Of a stretch of DNA of 64,000 bases, positions 18,315 through 26,948 are shown piece after piece. Position 1 is the first letter of the stretch. Each line of letters opens with the position of its first letter. A program made the translations under genes and the position numbers. Source of the stretch: CAYOZN01 sp964408455. GTDB lineage: Bacteria; Planctomycetota; Phycisphaerae; UBA1845; UTPLA1. The notes below the pieces were generated by a model. The model was given only the letters and a program-made list of their open reading frames with translations. It did no database searches and was not told where the DNA came from. Location of the stretch: positions 1-64,000 of the forward strand of contig CAYOZN010000012.1 in the NCBI GenBank assembly GCA_964408455.1. The letters are read 5' to 3'.

Positions 18315-18891
18315 ACCACACCCTCGCTCTCCTCGAATCAGCACCGCTCAGTAGCGATGTGCCGTCCCGGCATTCCGGGCGTGACAGCGTACGGGGAAAG
18401 TGCAGACGGGCTGACCACCCGGCGCACGCTCGGTGAATCCACCATCGCGCGAATCGGCCGCGCACCGACGAGCGGCTGGGCCGGACTTGCATGCGAACCT
18501 GTCAATTCACGCGGCGCGCGGCATTGGATCATGTGATATCTAAGTGAAAACCCGATGTTTAGCCGGAAAATAGAGAAAAATCCGGTATCGCGTGCCTGAG
18601 GAAGATGCCACCGCCGGGGCACTCACGCGTGCACCGACGTAACCCGGCGTCATTCACGCGGCGAAAAAATCACCCGCTAAATGCAGAATCTCTGTCTTTT
18701 TATTCCGCGGCCCGCTTCGCACCGTTTTTCCCGTATCGGCAGCGGGAGAGGCATCAGAATGGCGGCGAGCGCGCAACAATCCCAATGCGCGCGTCGTCGG
18801 AAGAATTTCATATCCATGTAAGTTCCGCCTCCTAGAGTTGGTTCAGTGTGACAGGATTACACAAACTGCACACTCCGGAGAAACCGGCGCA
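18315..18891. other. Intergenic region, relatively AT-rich after 18530
   Basis: No coding frame looks real. From about 18530 to 18840 the base composition is lower in GC than the neighbours. A small nested inverted repeat lies near 18555-18595 (CCGG...CCGG inside CGAT...ATCG). I cannot match it to a known riboswitch. The promoter of the gene at 18892 must be here. Confidence 0.4.
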
Positions 18892-19353
18892 ATGGAATCA
18901 AAGAACAATCCAGAGATGGCGCGGCAGATTGCCGACGCCGTCAAGGCCTTCGAACTGCACGCGGACCGGCGGCAGATCGAGTCCGTCACCGTGGTGCTCA
19001 GCCGTAGAACCCTCGTGATCACGCTCGACGGCGCTCTGACGTCCGTCGAGGAATCGCTGGCGCAGGATGCCGCCGGCGCGGCACAGGTGGAGGCCTTTCA
19101 CAAGGAACTTTACTTCCGCCCGCCCATGGTGCTCTGGCGGGAGATCGAGCGAATTACCGGCAGCCCGGTGGAGAAAATCGCCGGCGAGGACCGCGACGCG
19201 TGCACCTGCGTCAAGGTCTTCCCCACCGGGACCGTCGTCCACGTTTACCTGCTCGCCCAACCCGTTCCGACGTCGGTCTGGAGCGATTCGTGGGGCGAGC
19301 CGCGACCAAGCCTCGCGTTTCACGGTCGGTCTGGCGAGGTCGAAGGGAGGTGA
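18892..19353 (+). CDS. DUF2294 / MpsC-like protein
   Basis: 153 aa from the ATG at 18892, with GGAG 11 nt upstream. The segment VTVVLSRRTLVITLDGALTS ... LAQDAAGAAQVEAFHKELYF ... IERITGSPVEKI follows the pattern of the Na+-translocating MpsC/DUF2294 family, small soluble proteins with a predicted alpha/beta fold. The biochemical role of the family is poorly defined. No mpsAB genes are nearby. The assignment is by motif recall only. Confidence 0.6.
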   Translation: MESKNNPEMARQIADAVKAFELHADRRQIESVTVVLSRRTLVITLDGALTSVEESLAQDAAGAAQVEAFHKELYFRPPMVLWREIERITGSPVEKIAGEDRDACTCVKVFPTGTVVHVYLLAQPVPTSVWSDSWGEPRPSLAFHGRSGEVEGR

Positions 19354-19470
19354 TGAATCAGCACCGGGCTGTTCAGACTACGGGCCATGGCAATAGGAAA
19401 GGGTAGCACGGATTCGGTCGAGCGCCTCGGAGAGTCCACTCGACCAACTCAGTTGAAAGGAGATGTGAGA

Positions 19471-20274
19471 ATGTTGTCCCGAGTCACGAAGATCACAGCT
19501 GCATCGGTGGGTTGCATCCTGGTCAGTCTTGCGAACGCCGGTTGCGGCAAATGCGCCGAAGCCCGCGTTACATCGGTCTCGGCCTGCGCCAATCCGCCCG
19601 GCACCTTCGCAGGCGATCTGCCGCCCAGCGCCAGGCCCGGCGAGTGCTTCGCCAAGGTGTTCGTGCCGGCCGAGTTCAAGACCGTCACCGAACGCGTCTG
19701 CGTGCGCGAGGCGTCGGAAAAGGTCGAGATCATCCCGGCCCGCTACGAGTGGGTCGAGGAGCGCGTGTGCGTGAAGGATCAGATCAAGCAGCTCATCGAA
19801 GTGCCGGCCCGGTATGAAACCAAGCAGGTCACCGTGCAGACGCACCCCGGTCACACCGACTGGGTCGTCAATCGCGACTGCCTGCCGCCGCGCAATCAGC
19901 CGACGCGCGACGTGTTCTGCCTGGTCAAGCATCCGCCGACCTGCGAGACGGTCCAGGTGACCAAGATGGTCGAGCCGGCGAAGGTGCGCGAGGAAATCAT
20001 CCCCGCCGAGTACACGACGGTTCGCCGCCAGAAGCTGGTCGAGCCGGCCAAGTGCCGCAAGGTCTGCATCCCTGCCCAGTATGAAACCGTGCAGAAGCGC
20101 GTGAAGGTGTGCGACGGACGCCTCGTCTGGAAGCGCGTTCACTGCGAAATGCCCGAAGCGCTGACTCTGGACAAGGGCGGCAACTGGCGGCTGAACAACG
20201 AGCCGAACGACATTGCCGAAGTGTCCGAGACGCGCGAGACGCATGAGACGAAGAAGGTTCTCATCAGGGATTGA
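19471..20274 (+). CDS. Secreted repeat protein with five (V/I)PA-(E/R/Q)-(F/Y) motifs
   Basis: 267 aa from the ATG at 19471, with AAAGGAG upstream. The N-terminus (MLSRVTKITAASVGCILVSL ... NAGCGKC) looks like a signal peptide with a weak lipobox. The mature part repeats a short beta-strand motif: VPAEFKTV, IPARYEWV, VPARYETK, IPAEYTTV and IPAQYETV, interspersed with Cys-rich strands (ERVCVRE, ERVCVKD, RDCLPP, VFCLVK). Such repeats occur near OmpA-like and other envelope proteins. Envelope location is likely and function unknown. It is followed by another lipoprotein on the same strand. Confidence 0.75.
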   Translation: MLSRVTKITAASVGCILVSLANAGCGKCAEARVTSVSACANPPGTFAGDLPPSARPGECFAKVFVPAEFKTVTERVCVREASEKVEIIPARYEWVEERVCVKDQIKQLIEVPARYETKQVTVQTHPGHTDWVVNRDCLPPRNQPTRDVFCLVKHPPTCETVQVTKMVEPAKVREEIIPAEYTTVRRQKLVEPAKCRKVCIPAQYETVQKRVKVCDGRLVWKRVHCEMPEALTLDKGGNWRLNNEPNDIAEVSETRETHETKKVLIRD

Positions 20275-20303
20275 CCCCGGCGTCGCGGCATTTCATCAGA
20301 ATC

Positions 20304-20329
20304 GAGCGGCGGCATTCGTGCCGCCGCTC
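20304..20329. repeat. Perfect 10-bp hairpin between the two envelope genes
   Basis: GAGCGGCGGC, loop ATTCGT, GCCGCCGCTC. It lies 30 nt after the stop of the gene at 19471. No T-tract follows, so it is an mRNA-stabilising or attenuating stem rather than a canonical terminator. Confidence 0.55.
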
Positions 20330-20451
20330 CCCTGGGAAGGGGATGGGCGTGCACGATTCTCGCGGGTGCGGAGGCTCCATCGGACCTCCGTCACCGCGAG
20401 GAAGCGCTGCATGCGTTGAGAGGCAATCGTGGAAATCGAGAGGTGTTGGTT

Positions 20452-21042
20452 ATGTGCCCGAAGATTTGCTCCGCCGTTACATTAATTGCTGTTGCCATCG
20501 TCGCCGGTTGCGAAGCATCAGGTCGAACCCGGGTGGGTGCCGATCGCTACTACGACGACACGCGGGTCGTCGAGCGAACGAGATATCATCGCGATGACGG
20601 ACCACGTGCACGCACCGAAGCCGACAGGCCCCTGAGCGTCGTTACACGCGACGCCGATGGCAGGGCAGTTCGCAGCGTGCGCCACAACGACGAAGTACGC
20701 GTTGCGCGGACCTACGGATCGCAGCACGACGTCACGATCGAAGACTTCCGCAGCAATATGGATACCGGTAGCACCCTTATCATCGATGCGCGCAGTCCCG
20801 AATCCTATGCAGAAGGGCACGTACGCGGCGCCATCAATATTCCCGCCGCCGAGCGGGAGCAGTATCGCGATTTCGGGCTGGATGGCGTTGATCCCGACCA
20901 GCCCATCATCATTTACTGCACCAATCCTTCGTGCGAGGCCAGCGACATGCTGTACGAATACCTGCTCGGCGAAGGATTCACCAACCTGCGCGTCTTCGCC
21001 CCCGGCTGGGACACGCTGAAGACATACCCCGAACTGCACTGA
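20452..21042 (+). CDS. Rhodanese-domain lipoprotein
   Basis: 196 aa from the ATG at 20452. The signal peptide ends in a proper lipobox (IAVAIVAGC), so the protein is probably lipid-anchored. After a charged 70-residue linker comes a rhodanese fold: LIIDARSPESYAEGHVRGAI, then the active-site loop IIYCTNPSCEASD with the catalytic Cys, and GWDTLKTYPEL. Rhodaneses move sulfane sulfur or act as thiol-binding modules; the substrate is unknown. It probably shares a transcript with the repeat protein upstream. Confidence 0.85.
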   Translation: MCPKICSAVTLIAVAIVAGCEASGRTRVGADRYYDDTRVVERTRYHRDDGPRARTEADRPLSVVTRDADGRAVRSVRHNDEVRVARTYGSQHDVTIEDFRSNMDTGSTLIIDARSPESYAEGHVRGAINIPAAEREQYRDFGLDGVDPDQPIIIYCTNPSCEASDMLYEYLLGEGFTNLRVFAPGWDTLKTYPELH

Positions 21043-21099
21043 CGCCGTTGCCGACCGCAAGAACGCGGACGGCAGTCAAAGAGCGCCAGATCGACCAGC

Positions 21100-21142
21100 G
21101 GCAGCGGCTTTCGTCGGACTCCGACGAACAGCCGCTGCCTTT
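21100..21142 (+). terminator. Long-stem intrinsic terminator
   Basis: GGCAGCGGCT and TTCGTCGG pair with CCGACGAA and AGCCGCTGCC (18 bp, one bulged C, 3-nt loop), followed by TTT. It ends the rhodanese lipoprotein transcript. Confidence 0.8.
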
Positions 21143-21269
21143 GCGCGCCGGCATCGGCGTTTCATTCAGCGCCCTTTCTCAACCCCACAGGTCCGCTGGC
21201 CCATCCGGCCCTTCACGGACATAATGCGGCCGATCTTTCAATGGCAGTCAGGTTCAGGAGCCGCATCCC

Positions 21270-22892
21270 ATGCAATCGTGCGCCGGTTTATTCGTGCTGT
21301 GGCTCGCATGCGCCGGCACGGACGCCGCCGCCATTGAGGCGATGCTCACCGTCGCCGAACAAAGCGACTACGCAGCAACTGCCCGCCATGTCGAAGTCAC
21401 GGCATTCATCGACCGTCTTGTCGAGCGATCGGACGTCGCCCGCCAATGCGTACTGGGCCGCTCGGTGGAGGGCCGCGAGTTGCCGCTGATCGTGCTGGCC
21501 AATCCGCCTGTGGCGTCCGCCGCCGAGGCGCGCCGACTCAGCCGCGGTCCTGACAGCAAGCTCGTGGTCTTTGCCTTCGGCAACATCCATGCCGGTGAAG
21601 TCTGCGGTAAGGAGGCGCTGCTGATGCTCGCTCGCGAGATTGCCGCGCGACCAGAGCACCCGCTGCTGAAGGATCTCATCATCGTATTCGCTCCCATCTT
21701 CAACGCCGACGGAAATGAACGCGTTTCAAAAGACAATCGCCCCGGCCAGCTCGGCCCCAGCGAAGGAATGGGGCAGCGGCCCAACGCGCAGGGCCTCGAT
21801 CTGAACCGCGACTTCGTCAAGCTCGCGTCGCCGGAAGTCCGGGCCATGGTTCGCTTCCTCAATGAGTGGGACCCGGCGATCGCGATCGACACCCATACGA
21901 CCAATGGCTCTTACCATCAGTACACGATGACCTACGATGGCCCACGTAATCCATCCGGAGATCGTGATGTGATCGAATTCGTTCGCGACCGCATGCTTCC
22001 AGAAGTAGCGCGGCGGCTTGAACGGGAAACCGGCTATAAGTCGTTTTACTACGGCAATTTCAATGACGATCACACGCGCTGGGAGACGTATCCATGCGTG
22101 CCGCGTTTTGGCACGCCGTATCGCGGCCTGCGCAATCGAATCGACATTCTGTCAGAGGCATACTCCTATGCACCCTATCGGGATCGCGTGCTGGCCACGC
22201 GCGAGTTCGTTCGACAATGCCTCGACTACGTGGCTCGCCATCGCGCCGAGGTGCGGCGCCTCCTCGATGAGGCCGATCGAAAAACGGTTGCCGCCGGCAG
22301 GGCAGCGCCCGACGGAGATCCCGTGGGAATCCGGTACGAGGCCGCGGATTACGCCGAGCCCGTCACCATCCTCGGATTTGTTGAAAATCCGGATGCCGAA
22401 GGAAGGCTTCGGCCCACCGATCAGCCGCGCACCCATCGCGTGCGTCATGCACAGAATCACCGCGCAACGAAAACCGTGCCGCGCCCCTGCGCATATCTGA
22501 TTCCCGCCAGCTGCCGAAACGCGATCGACAACCTGCGGGCACATGGCATCCAGCTTCAACGCATTTCCCAACCGGCCGCGGTCGACGTCGAAATATATCG
22601 AATCGATCAGGTTCAGCGCGCAGCCCGGGAGTTCCAGGGGCATCGCGAAGTTACCGTTTCGGCGACGCGCCGTAGCGAGCGGCGCGAGATCCCCGCGGGC
22701 ATGGTGATCGCGCAGACCGCGCAGCCGCTGGGCACACTCGCGGTGTACCTGCTCGAGCCCGAGTCCGAGGATGGGCTGACGACGTGGAATTTCTTCGACG
22801 AGGGGATGGAAACAGGGCAGGACCACCCCGTCTGGCGGATTCGCGACTGCAAGACGCTTTCAGAATTGACACTGGAGCCGGAAAAGCCGTAA
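21270..22892 (+). CDS. Secreted M14-family zinc carboxypeptidase
   Basis: 540 aa with a signal peptide (MQSCAGLFVLWLACAGTDAA). The zinc ligands are His107 and Glu110 in NIHAGEVCGKEA and His209 in DTHTTNGSYH. DLNRDF is the conserved Arg/Asp substrate-binding motif of M14 peptidases. About 300 residues follow the catalytic domain without a recognised motif, as in the larger planctomycete and Bacteroidetes M14 proteins. It should remove C-terminal residues or act on peptidoglycan-like peptides outside the cytoplasm. It is convergent with the YihY gene. Confidence 0.9.
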   Translation: MQSCAGLFVLWLACAGTDAAAIEAMLTVAEQSDYAATARHVEVTAFIDRLVERSDVARQCVLGRSVEGRELPLIVLANPPVASAAEARRLSRGPDSKLVVFAFGNIHAGEVCGKEALLMLAREIAARPEHPLLKDLIIVFAPIFNADGNERVSKDNRPGQLGPSEGMGQRPNAQGLDLNRDFVKLASPEVRAMVRFLNEWDPAIAIDTHTTNGSYHQYTMTYDGPRNPSGDRDVIEFVRDRMLPEVARRLERETGYKSFYYGNFNDDHTRWETYPCVPRFGTPYRGLRNRIDILSEAYSYAPYRDRVLATREFVRQCLDYVARHRAEVRRLLDEADRKTVAAGRAAPDGDPVGIRYEAADYAEPVTILGFVENPDAEGRLRPTDQPRTHRVRHAQNHRATKTVPRPCAYLIPASCRNAIDNLRAHGIQLQRISQPAAVDVEIYRIDQVQRAAREFQGHREVTVSATRRSERREIPAGMVIAQTAQPLGTLAVYLLEPESEDGLTTWNFFDEGMETGQDHPVWRIRDCKTLSELTLEPEKP

Positions 22893-22915
22893 TGGGCGGC
22901 TTTTAGGTAAACACG

Positions 22916-22946
22916 CGCGCGGCATTCAACTCCCGCGCGGCATTCA
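22916..22946. repeat. 13-bp direct repeat between convergent genes
   Basis: CGCGCGGCATTCA occurs at 22916-22928 and 22934-22946, separated by 5 nt, in the 60-nt gap between the M14 and YihY stops. Significance unknown; it may be a replication slip. Confidence 0.5.
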
Positions 22947-22954
22947 GCCCGCTG

Positions 22955-24289
22955 CTACAGCTCGGCCAGCGTTCGATGCACGTCCAGCCGCAGCTGCGCT
23001 TCCTGAAAGCGCTTCAACCAGTCCAGCACCTTGGGGCTGCTGCTGCGCGGCACATCGGCATAACGCTGTGCAATGGGCAGCAGCTCGCCGGTGCGAATGC
23101 TCTCCGGCGGTCGCGCCAGCGTGTAGCCGCGCTCGCCTTCGTGCTCCACTTCGTGAAAGAACCCCGCCTCGCGCAGGGCATTGCCCAGCAGTTCCACAAC
23201 TTGCGGCGGAATGCGCGTCGACTCGACGATCTCGTCGGGTCGCGCCGTCAGGCCCTCCGCAAACCGGTCCGCCGTGAACCGAACCAGCGGGATGATGCAG
23301 ACCGGATCAATGACCGATGGCGTCTCGCGTGGCGCCGGCATGCTGGCATCCATGCGGACGCCGACAAACTGGAGCGTCGTGGTGATCTCCAGTCCATAGA
23401 GCACCACCAGCCATAGAAAGTAAATCCACAGCAGAAACAGCGGAATCAGCCCGAGCGAACCGTACAGGATGGTGAATGCCGAACTCTGGCTGCTGAAGCT
23501 CCATGCGATGTACCAGCCGAACAGGTTCGTCGCGGCGAGCCAGAAAATCGCCGCGATGAACGATCCCGCCGTGGCGGCGCTGAGCCGCAGCCGCGTGTGC
23601 GGCATGAACATGTAAAGCCCCAGCAGCAGCAGCCAGACCGAAACGAAGGCCGTTCCCGTGCCGATGGCGGTGGCGATCGGCTTTGCAAGTCCGGCCTGCT
23701 GGGTCATCGTCACGAATTTGTTCTCAAAATGGAACGTCAGGTAGAGCAGAAAAGGGCCGAACGTGATCGTCGTCCAGTAGAGCTGGATGCGCCGGCCCAG
23801 TGACCGGTGCTCCGGCGCCTGGCAGATCGTGTTGAAGCATCGCTCGATCGTGGTCAGCAGGCTGATGGCGGCCCAGGCCAGCACCAGAAGGCCGATGACA
23901 CCGATGGTGCGTGCGTTGATATTGTTCTCGATGTGAGCCACGATGCCGGTGAGCCACGCCGCCAGCGTCTGCGATTCGTCCGGGCTCTTCACATCCTGCA
24001 AATGCGCCGCCTCGACGACCTGTTGCACCAGGTTCGCGAACAAATCGTTCGTGCCGATCATGCGAAACACCATGATGACGATGATGATCATCGGCACCAG
24101 GCCGAAGATCGTCCGAAACGCCAGCGCGGCCGCCATCTGGCCCGCCCGATCTTCCGCAAGCCGGCGTCCCCCGTGGCGACAGAGTTCCAGCGTGAATCGC
24201 AGGGCGTATTGCCAGCGGTTCAACTCTTCGATCGGCGTCGAGAGCAGTCGTTTCAGCCACTCCGGCGCGAAAGATGTATTCTTAGCCAT
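22955..24289 (-). CDS. YihY/BrkB-family inner-membrane protein
   Basis: 444 aa with six membrane segments, including the family motif region AAALAFRTIFGLVPMIIIVI and the final LFLLWIYFLWLVVLYGLEI. The family was long called RNase BN, but its members are membrane proteins of uncertain function. The C-terminal 150 residues add a cytoplasmic extension with a winged-helix-like pattern (IVESTRIPPQVVELLGNALR ... LARPPESI), seen in some homologues. It stands alone and is divergent from the gene at 24533. Confidence 0.88.
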   Translation of the reverse strand: MAKNTSFAPEWLKRLLSTPIEELNRWQYALRFTLELCRHGGRRLAEDRAGQMAAALAFRTIFGLVPMIIIVIMVFRMIGTNDLFANLVQQVVEAAHLQDVKSPDESQTLAAWLTGIVAHIENNINARTIGVIGLLVLAWAAISLLTTIERCFNTICQAPEHRSLGRRIQLYWTTITFGPFLLYLTFHFENKFVTMTQQAGLAKPIATAIGTGTAFVSVWLLLLGLYMFMPHTRLRLSAATAGSFIAAIFWLAATNLFGWYIAWSFSSQSSAFTILYGSLGLIPLFLLWIYFLWLVVLYGLEITTTLQFVGVRMDASMPAPRETPSVIDPVCIIPLVRFTADRFAEGLTARPDEIVESTRIPPQVVELLGNALREAGFFHEVEHEGERGYTLARPPESIRTGELLPIAQRYADVPRSSSPKVLDWLKRFQEAQLRLDVHRTLAEL

Positions 24290-24532
24290 GCAAGGGCCTC
24301 CATGAGAGCATATTAACGCCTATCCGCCCGGCGGGATCCGCGAACCGGAATTCTCTGCTCGAGCGGAAATGACGATCGACCGGGCGGTGGCCCGGCCTGT
24401 CGCGATTCTGTCGCTTGAGTCCAGTTGCCGCGTGCATTCAAATGATTGTTATGCAGGCCGCCGGCCGCTCGTACACGCTATCCTGACGGCCTGACTTGTG
24501 GCCGGCATACTTGTAATCACCGGGAGGGTGAA

Positions 24533-25867
24533 ATGACTTATCGCTGTTCAACCTGGGCTATCGGCATTCTGGCCACAATCTTTGTCGTTTGCCCGCGGGC
24601 GATAGCCGAACCAAAGCCGCCCATCCTGCCGGCCGACGCCGGCATGCCGGTCATCGACTGGAAGGACGCCAGAAAGTTCGTCGATCGGGCCGTGATCGTT
24701 CAGGGAAAGATCGCCGAGACGGGACAGACTGCGTCGATCTGCTTTCTGAACTTCGATGCCGGCCGGACGTTTACGGCGATCGTTCGCAAGCCGCACTGGT
24801 CCAAATTTTCCCAGCCTCCGGGCACGCTGTATGCCGGCAAGATTGTCCGCATTCGCGGCGTCATCTCGGAATACCGCGGCAAGCCGCAGATTGAAGTGAC
24901 GTCTCCGGACCAGATCGTCATTCTCGAGAAGGAAGAGCCGCTCAGTCCCGTAGCGCCTCCGGTGGCCGCACCCGAATTCAAGGGCGTCGTGACGCTGGCC
25001 ACATACAACGTGCTGAACCTCTTTGATGAACACGATGATCCTTATCACGATGACGAAGGAACGCCCAGCAAGCCCCTCGCCGAGATGGAAAAACTCGCCG
25101 CCACCATTCGCGCCCTCAACGCCGATGTGCTCGCGCTCCAGGAAGTCGAGAACCGCCCTTATCTCGAGCGATTCGTGCATGCACTGCTGAGCGACATGGG
25201 ATACCGCCACATCGTGTTGTTCGAAGGCAACGACCGGCGTGGCATCGACGTGGCACTATTGTCGCGGCTGCCGGTCGGACCGGTGACATCCCACCGGCAC
25301 GGCGAGTTCAGCGACGGATCGGGCGGGCTGACGAAGTTCCGGCGCGACCTGTTGCAGGTACGGATCGAGCCGCCGGGTTATCCCTCTTTCGACGTATTCG
25401 TGGTGCATTTCAAGAGCAAACGTGGCGGCGGTGGGGGAGAGTCGACCCGTCTCGCCGAGGCGGCTCAGTCGCGCCGCGCACTTGACGGTTTGCTGGCCGC
25501 CGACGCAGACGCCCTGTTCGTGATATGTGGAGATTTCAACGATACGTGGGATTCTCCGCCGCTAAAGGTCTTGCGCGGCCAGGGTGCCGCGGCCCTGCAC
25601 AGCTTCCATGGCGATGCCGCCCAGGGCAGCGTTTCCTACAACAAGCCCCCATATCGCAGCACCATTGACTTCGTATTCGCGTCACCGGCCATGGCACGGC
25701 GCTACGTCGAAAAAAGCTATCGCGCCCTCGATGGTTCCATCGCTGCGTCGGGCTCAGATCACAATCCGGTCGCCGTCCAGTTTGACCTGGGTTCGGCTGC
25801 CGGCGAGAAGGTCGCTCCAGGCGCCGAGAAAAAACTCGGTCCGGCGCCGGCGTCACAGGGGCCATAA
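24533..25867 (+). CDS. Secreted endonuclease/exonuclease/phosphatase protein with N-terminal OB-fold
   Basis: 444 aa from the ATG at 24533, preceded by GGGAGGG. A signal peptide (MTYRCSTWAIGILATIFVVC) leads to an OB-fold domain (about 40-140: AVIVQGKIAETGQ, IVRIRGVISEYRG) of the kind that binds nucleic acid. The EEP domain follows: ATYNVLNLF with the metal-site Asn, LALQEVEN with the metal Glu, VHFKSK, ICGDFND and GSDHNPV. It should be an extracytoplasmic Mg-dependent nuclease or phosphodiesterase, perhaps for scavenging DNA. No operon partner. Confidence 0.88.
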   Translation: MTYRCSTWAIGILATIFVVCPRAIAEPKPPILPADAGMPVIDWKDARKFVDRAVIVQGKIAETGQTASICFLNFDAGRTFTAIVRKPHWSKFSQPPGTLYAGKIVRIRGVISEYRGKPQIEVTSPDQIVILEKEEPLSPVAPPVAAPEFKGVVTLATYNVLNLFDEHDDPYHDDEGTPSKPLAEMEKLAATIRALNADVLALQEVENRPYLERFVHALLSDMGYRHIVLFEGNDRRGIDVALLSRLPVGPVTSHRHGEFSDGSGGLTKFRRDLLQVRIEPPGYPSFDVFVVHFKSKRGGGGGESTRLAEAAQSRRALDGLLAADADALFVICGDFNDTWDSPPLKVLRGQGAAALHSFHGDAAQGSVSYNKPPYRSTIDFVFASPAMARRYVEKSYRALDGSIAASGSDHNPVAVQFDLGSAAGEKVAPGAEKKLGPAPASQGP

Positions 25868-26088
25868 GCGGGCGGTGCCGCGGCACCTTAACGGACCTTC
25901 GTAATCCAGTCCTGCCTGTAAGCTATCGGACGTGGACTTCCGTAACCTTCGTGCCAGCAGAAGGCTACAAGTGCGGCACTCGTGTCACCGCAACAGTTCC
26001 GGTGATTCTGGCTATAAAAACGTCCTAAGTCTTTGCGAGACAGGCTCAAACGCTAAGAAAAATTCTGCGTTCTACCGATTGAAAGTTA

Positions 26089-26118
26089 TTGACACGTGAA
26101 AGAGGGAGTATTTACACT
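26089..26118 (+). promoter_or_regulatory. Promoter of the microprotein locus
   Basis: A consensus TTGACA (26089-26094) is followed by 18 nt and TACACT (26113-26118). The leader to the first microprotein would be about 125 nt. The upstream stretch 25868-26088 shows no gene. Confidence 0.55.
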
Positions 26119-26137
26119 CCCGCCCGTAAATCGGGCG
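26104..26137 (+). promoter_or_regulatory. Operator-like inverted repeat over the -10 box and a leader hairpin
   Basis: GGGAGT, ATTTAC, ACTCCC (26104-26121) is a perfect inverted repeat that covers the proposed -10, a classical repressor position. Directly after it, CGCCCG, TAAAT, CGGGCG (26121-26137) forms a hairpin at the predicted 5' end of the transcript. Both suggest control of the microprotein locus. Confidence 0.4.
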
Positions 26138-26247
26138 AAGAGGTCCCGAAGGTGCGCTGCGGTTCGTTCCCGCCGCAAGCGGCCGTCGAGCGTCCTCGAG
26201 TGGAAGTACCAGTTTTTTTTACAGGGAACGCGAAGCGAGGTTATTCA

Positions 26248-26361
26248 ATGGCAGTTTGGGATTTCGTGATTGCGGCTCTGATCGGCTTTATCGACCTGAA
26301 TCCGCTGCTCGATCTGGTCTTCACGCCGCTCTCCTGGGCCCTGTTGTTCTTCACCCGCTAA
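26248..26361 (+). CDS. 37-aa hydrophobic microprotein, copy 1
   Basis: Starts MAVWDFVIAALIGFIDLN and ends TPLSWALLFFTR. It is almost entirely hydrophobic, with two Asp in the first third, one Asp in LLDLVF and a C-terminal Arg: one or two short membrane segments. GCGAGG lies 7 nt before the ATG. Compared with copy 2 (26443), 12 codons differ silently and only codon 2 changes the amino acid (Ala versus Gln). That pattern is strong evidence of translation and selection on the protein. No known family is recognised. Roles consistent with the size include a membrane regulator or a type I toxin-like peptide, but nothing in the sequence decides it. Confidence 0.85.
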   Translation: MAVWDFVIAALIGFIDLNPLLDLVFTPLSWALLFFTR

Positions 26362-26442
26362 CTCGCCGGTGACGATCCGGGGGCGTAACCCGGTTCGAAG
26401 CGGAATCAAGAGTACCTGTACCTATTTGGAAGGAATTGACAC

Positions 26443-26556
26443 ATGCAAGTTTGGGATTTCGTGATCGCAGCTTTGATCGGCTTCATTGACCTGAACCCGC
26501 TGCTCGACTTGGTCTTCACGCCCTTGTCCTGGGCGCTGCTGTTCTTCACCCGCTAA
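26443..26556 (+). CDS. 37-aa hydrophobic microprotein, copy 2
   Basis: Starts MQVWDFVIAALIGFIDLN and is identical to copy 1 from residue 3 to the end. A strong GGAAGGAA precedes the ATG by about 8 nt, better than the site of copy 1. The 81-nt spacer between the copies contains a CCGGG/CCCGG hairpin (26377-26393) and has no similarity to the leader of copy 1 beyond the ribosome-binding region, so the duplication is old or confined to the coding part. accD follows 392 nt later with its own -10 box. Confidence 0.87.
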   Translation: MQVWDFVIAALIGFIDLNPLLDLVFTPLSWALLFFTR

Positions 26557-26570
26557 ATCAGCGCGGTGGT

Positions 26571-26589
26571 CTGAACGCAAGCGGTTCAG
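26571..26589. repeat. Small hairpin after microprotein copy 2
   Basis: CTGAAC, GCAAGCG, GTTCAG, starting 15 nt after the stop codon. No T-tract, so it marks a possible 3' end only. The rest of 26590-26880 shows no gene. Confidence 0.4.
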
Positions 26590-26886
26590 CAAGTTGATCG
26601 GGCGGGCCACGGGCGATTTGCCTGGGCGCGGTCGATCCCGGGACGGTGCCCAAGGGGCGCCGCCAGGGTTTGCCGGCGATGACGGTGCTTCCAAGCGAGT
26701 GCCGCAGCGCCAGGAAAGCCAACCTCCCCGGCGATTGTTCCGCCGGCCCCCACGGCTGCAATGAAGATTGCGGTCGCTGCTTCTGCTAGCAGTTGCAGGA
26801 CCTGTGCGAATCGCCAGGTCCTGTTTCCTTTTTTACGCAGGCCGCGGCCTTCCGCAGTCCGGGTACTGCGACGTTCCGCCTCCGCT

Positions 26887-26892
26887 TATAAT
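26887..26892 (+). promoter_or_regulatory. Consensus -10 box upstream of accD
   Basis: TATAAT, about 57 nt before the accD ATG. The hexamer 17 nt upstream (TACTGC) is a poor -35. It supports accD transcription separate from the microproteins. Confidence 0.5.
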
Positions 26893-26948
26893 AGCCGTGC
26901 AACCGGATCGCAGGCTGGACGCGGTCCCCTTTCGCAAGGCAGGTTTGG

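Noticed and set aside
18555..18595. Nested inverted repeat considered as a c-di-GMP riboswitch
   Set aside because: The conserved riboswitch core and tetraloop/receptor sequences are not there, and the downstream gene is not a typical target.
26196..26221. Eight-T run before the first microprotein considered as a terminator
   Set aside because: Only a 3-bp stem precedes it, too weak to terminate.
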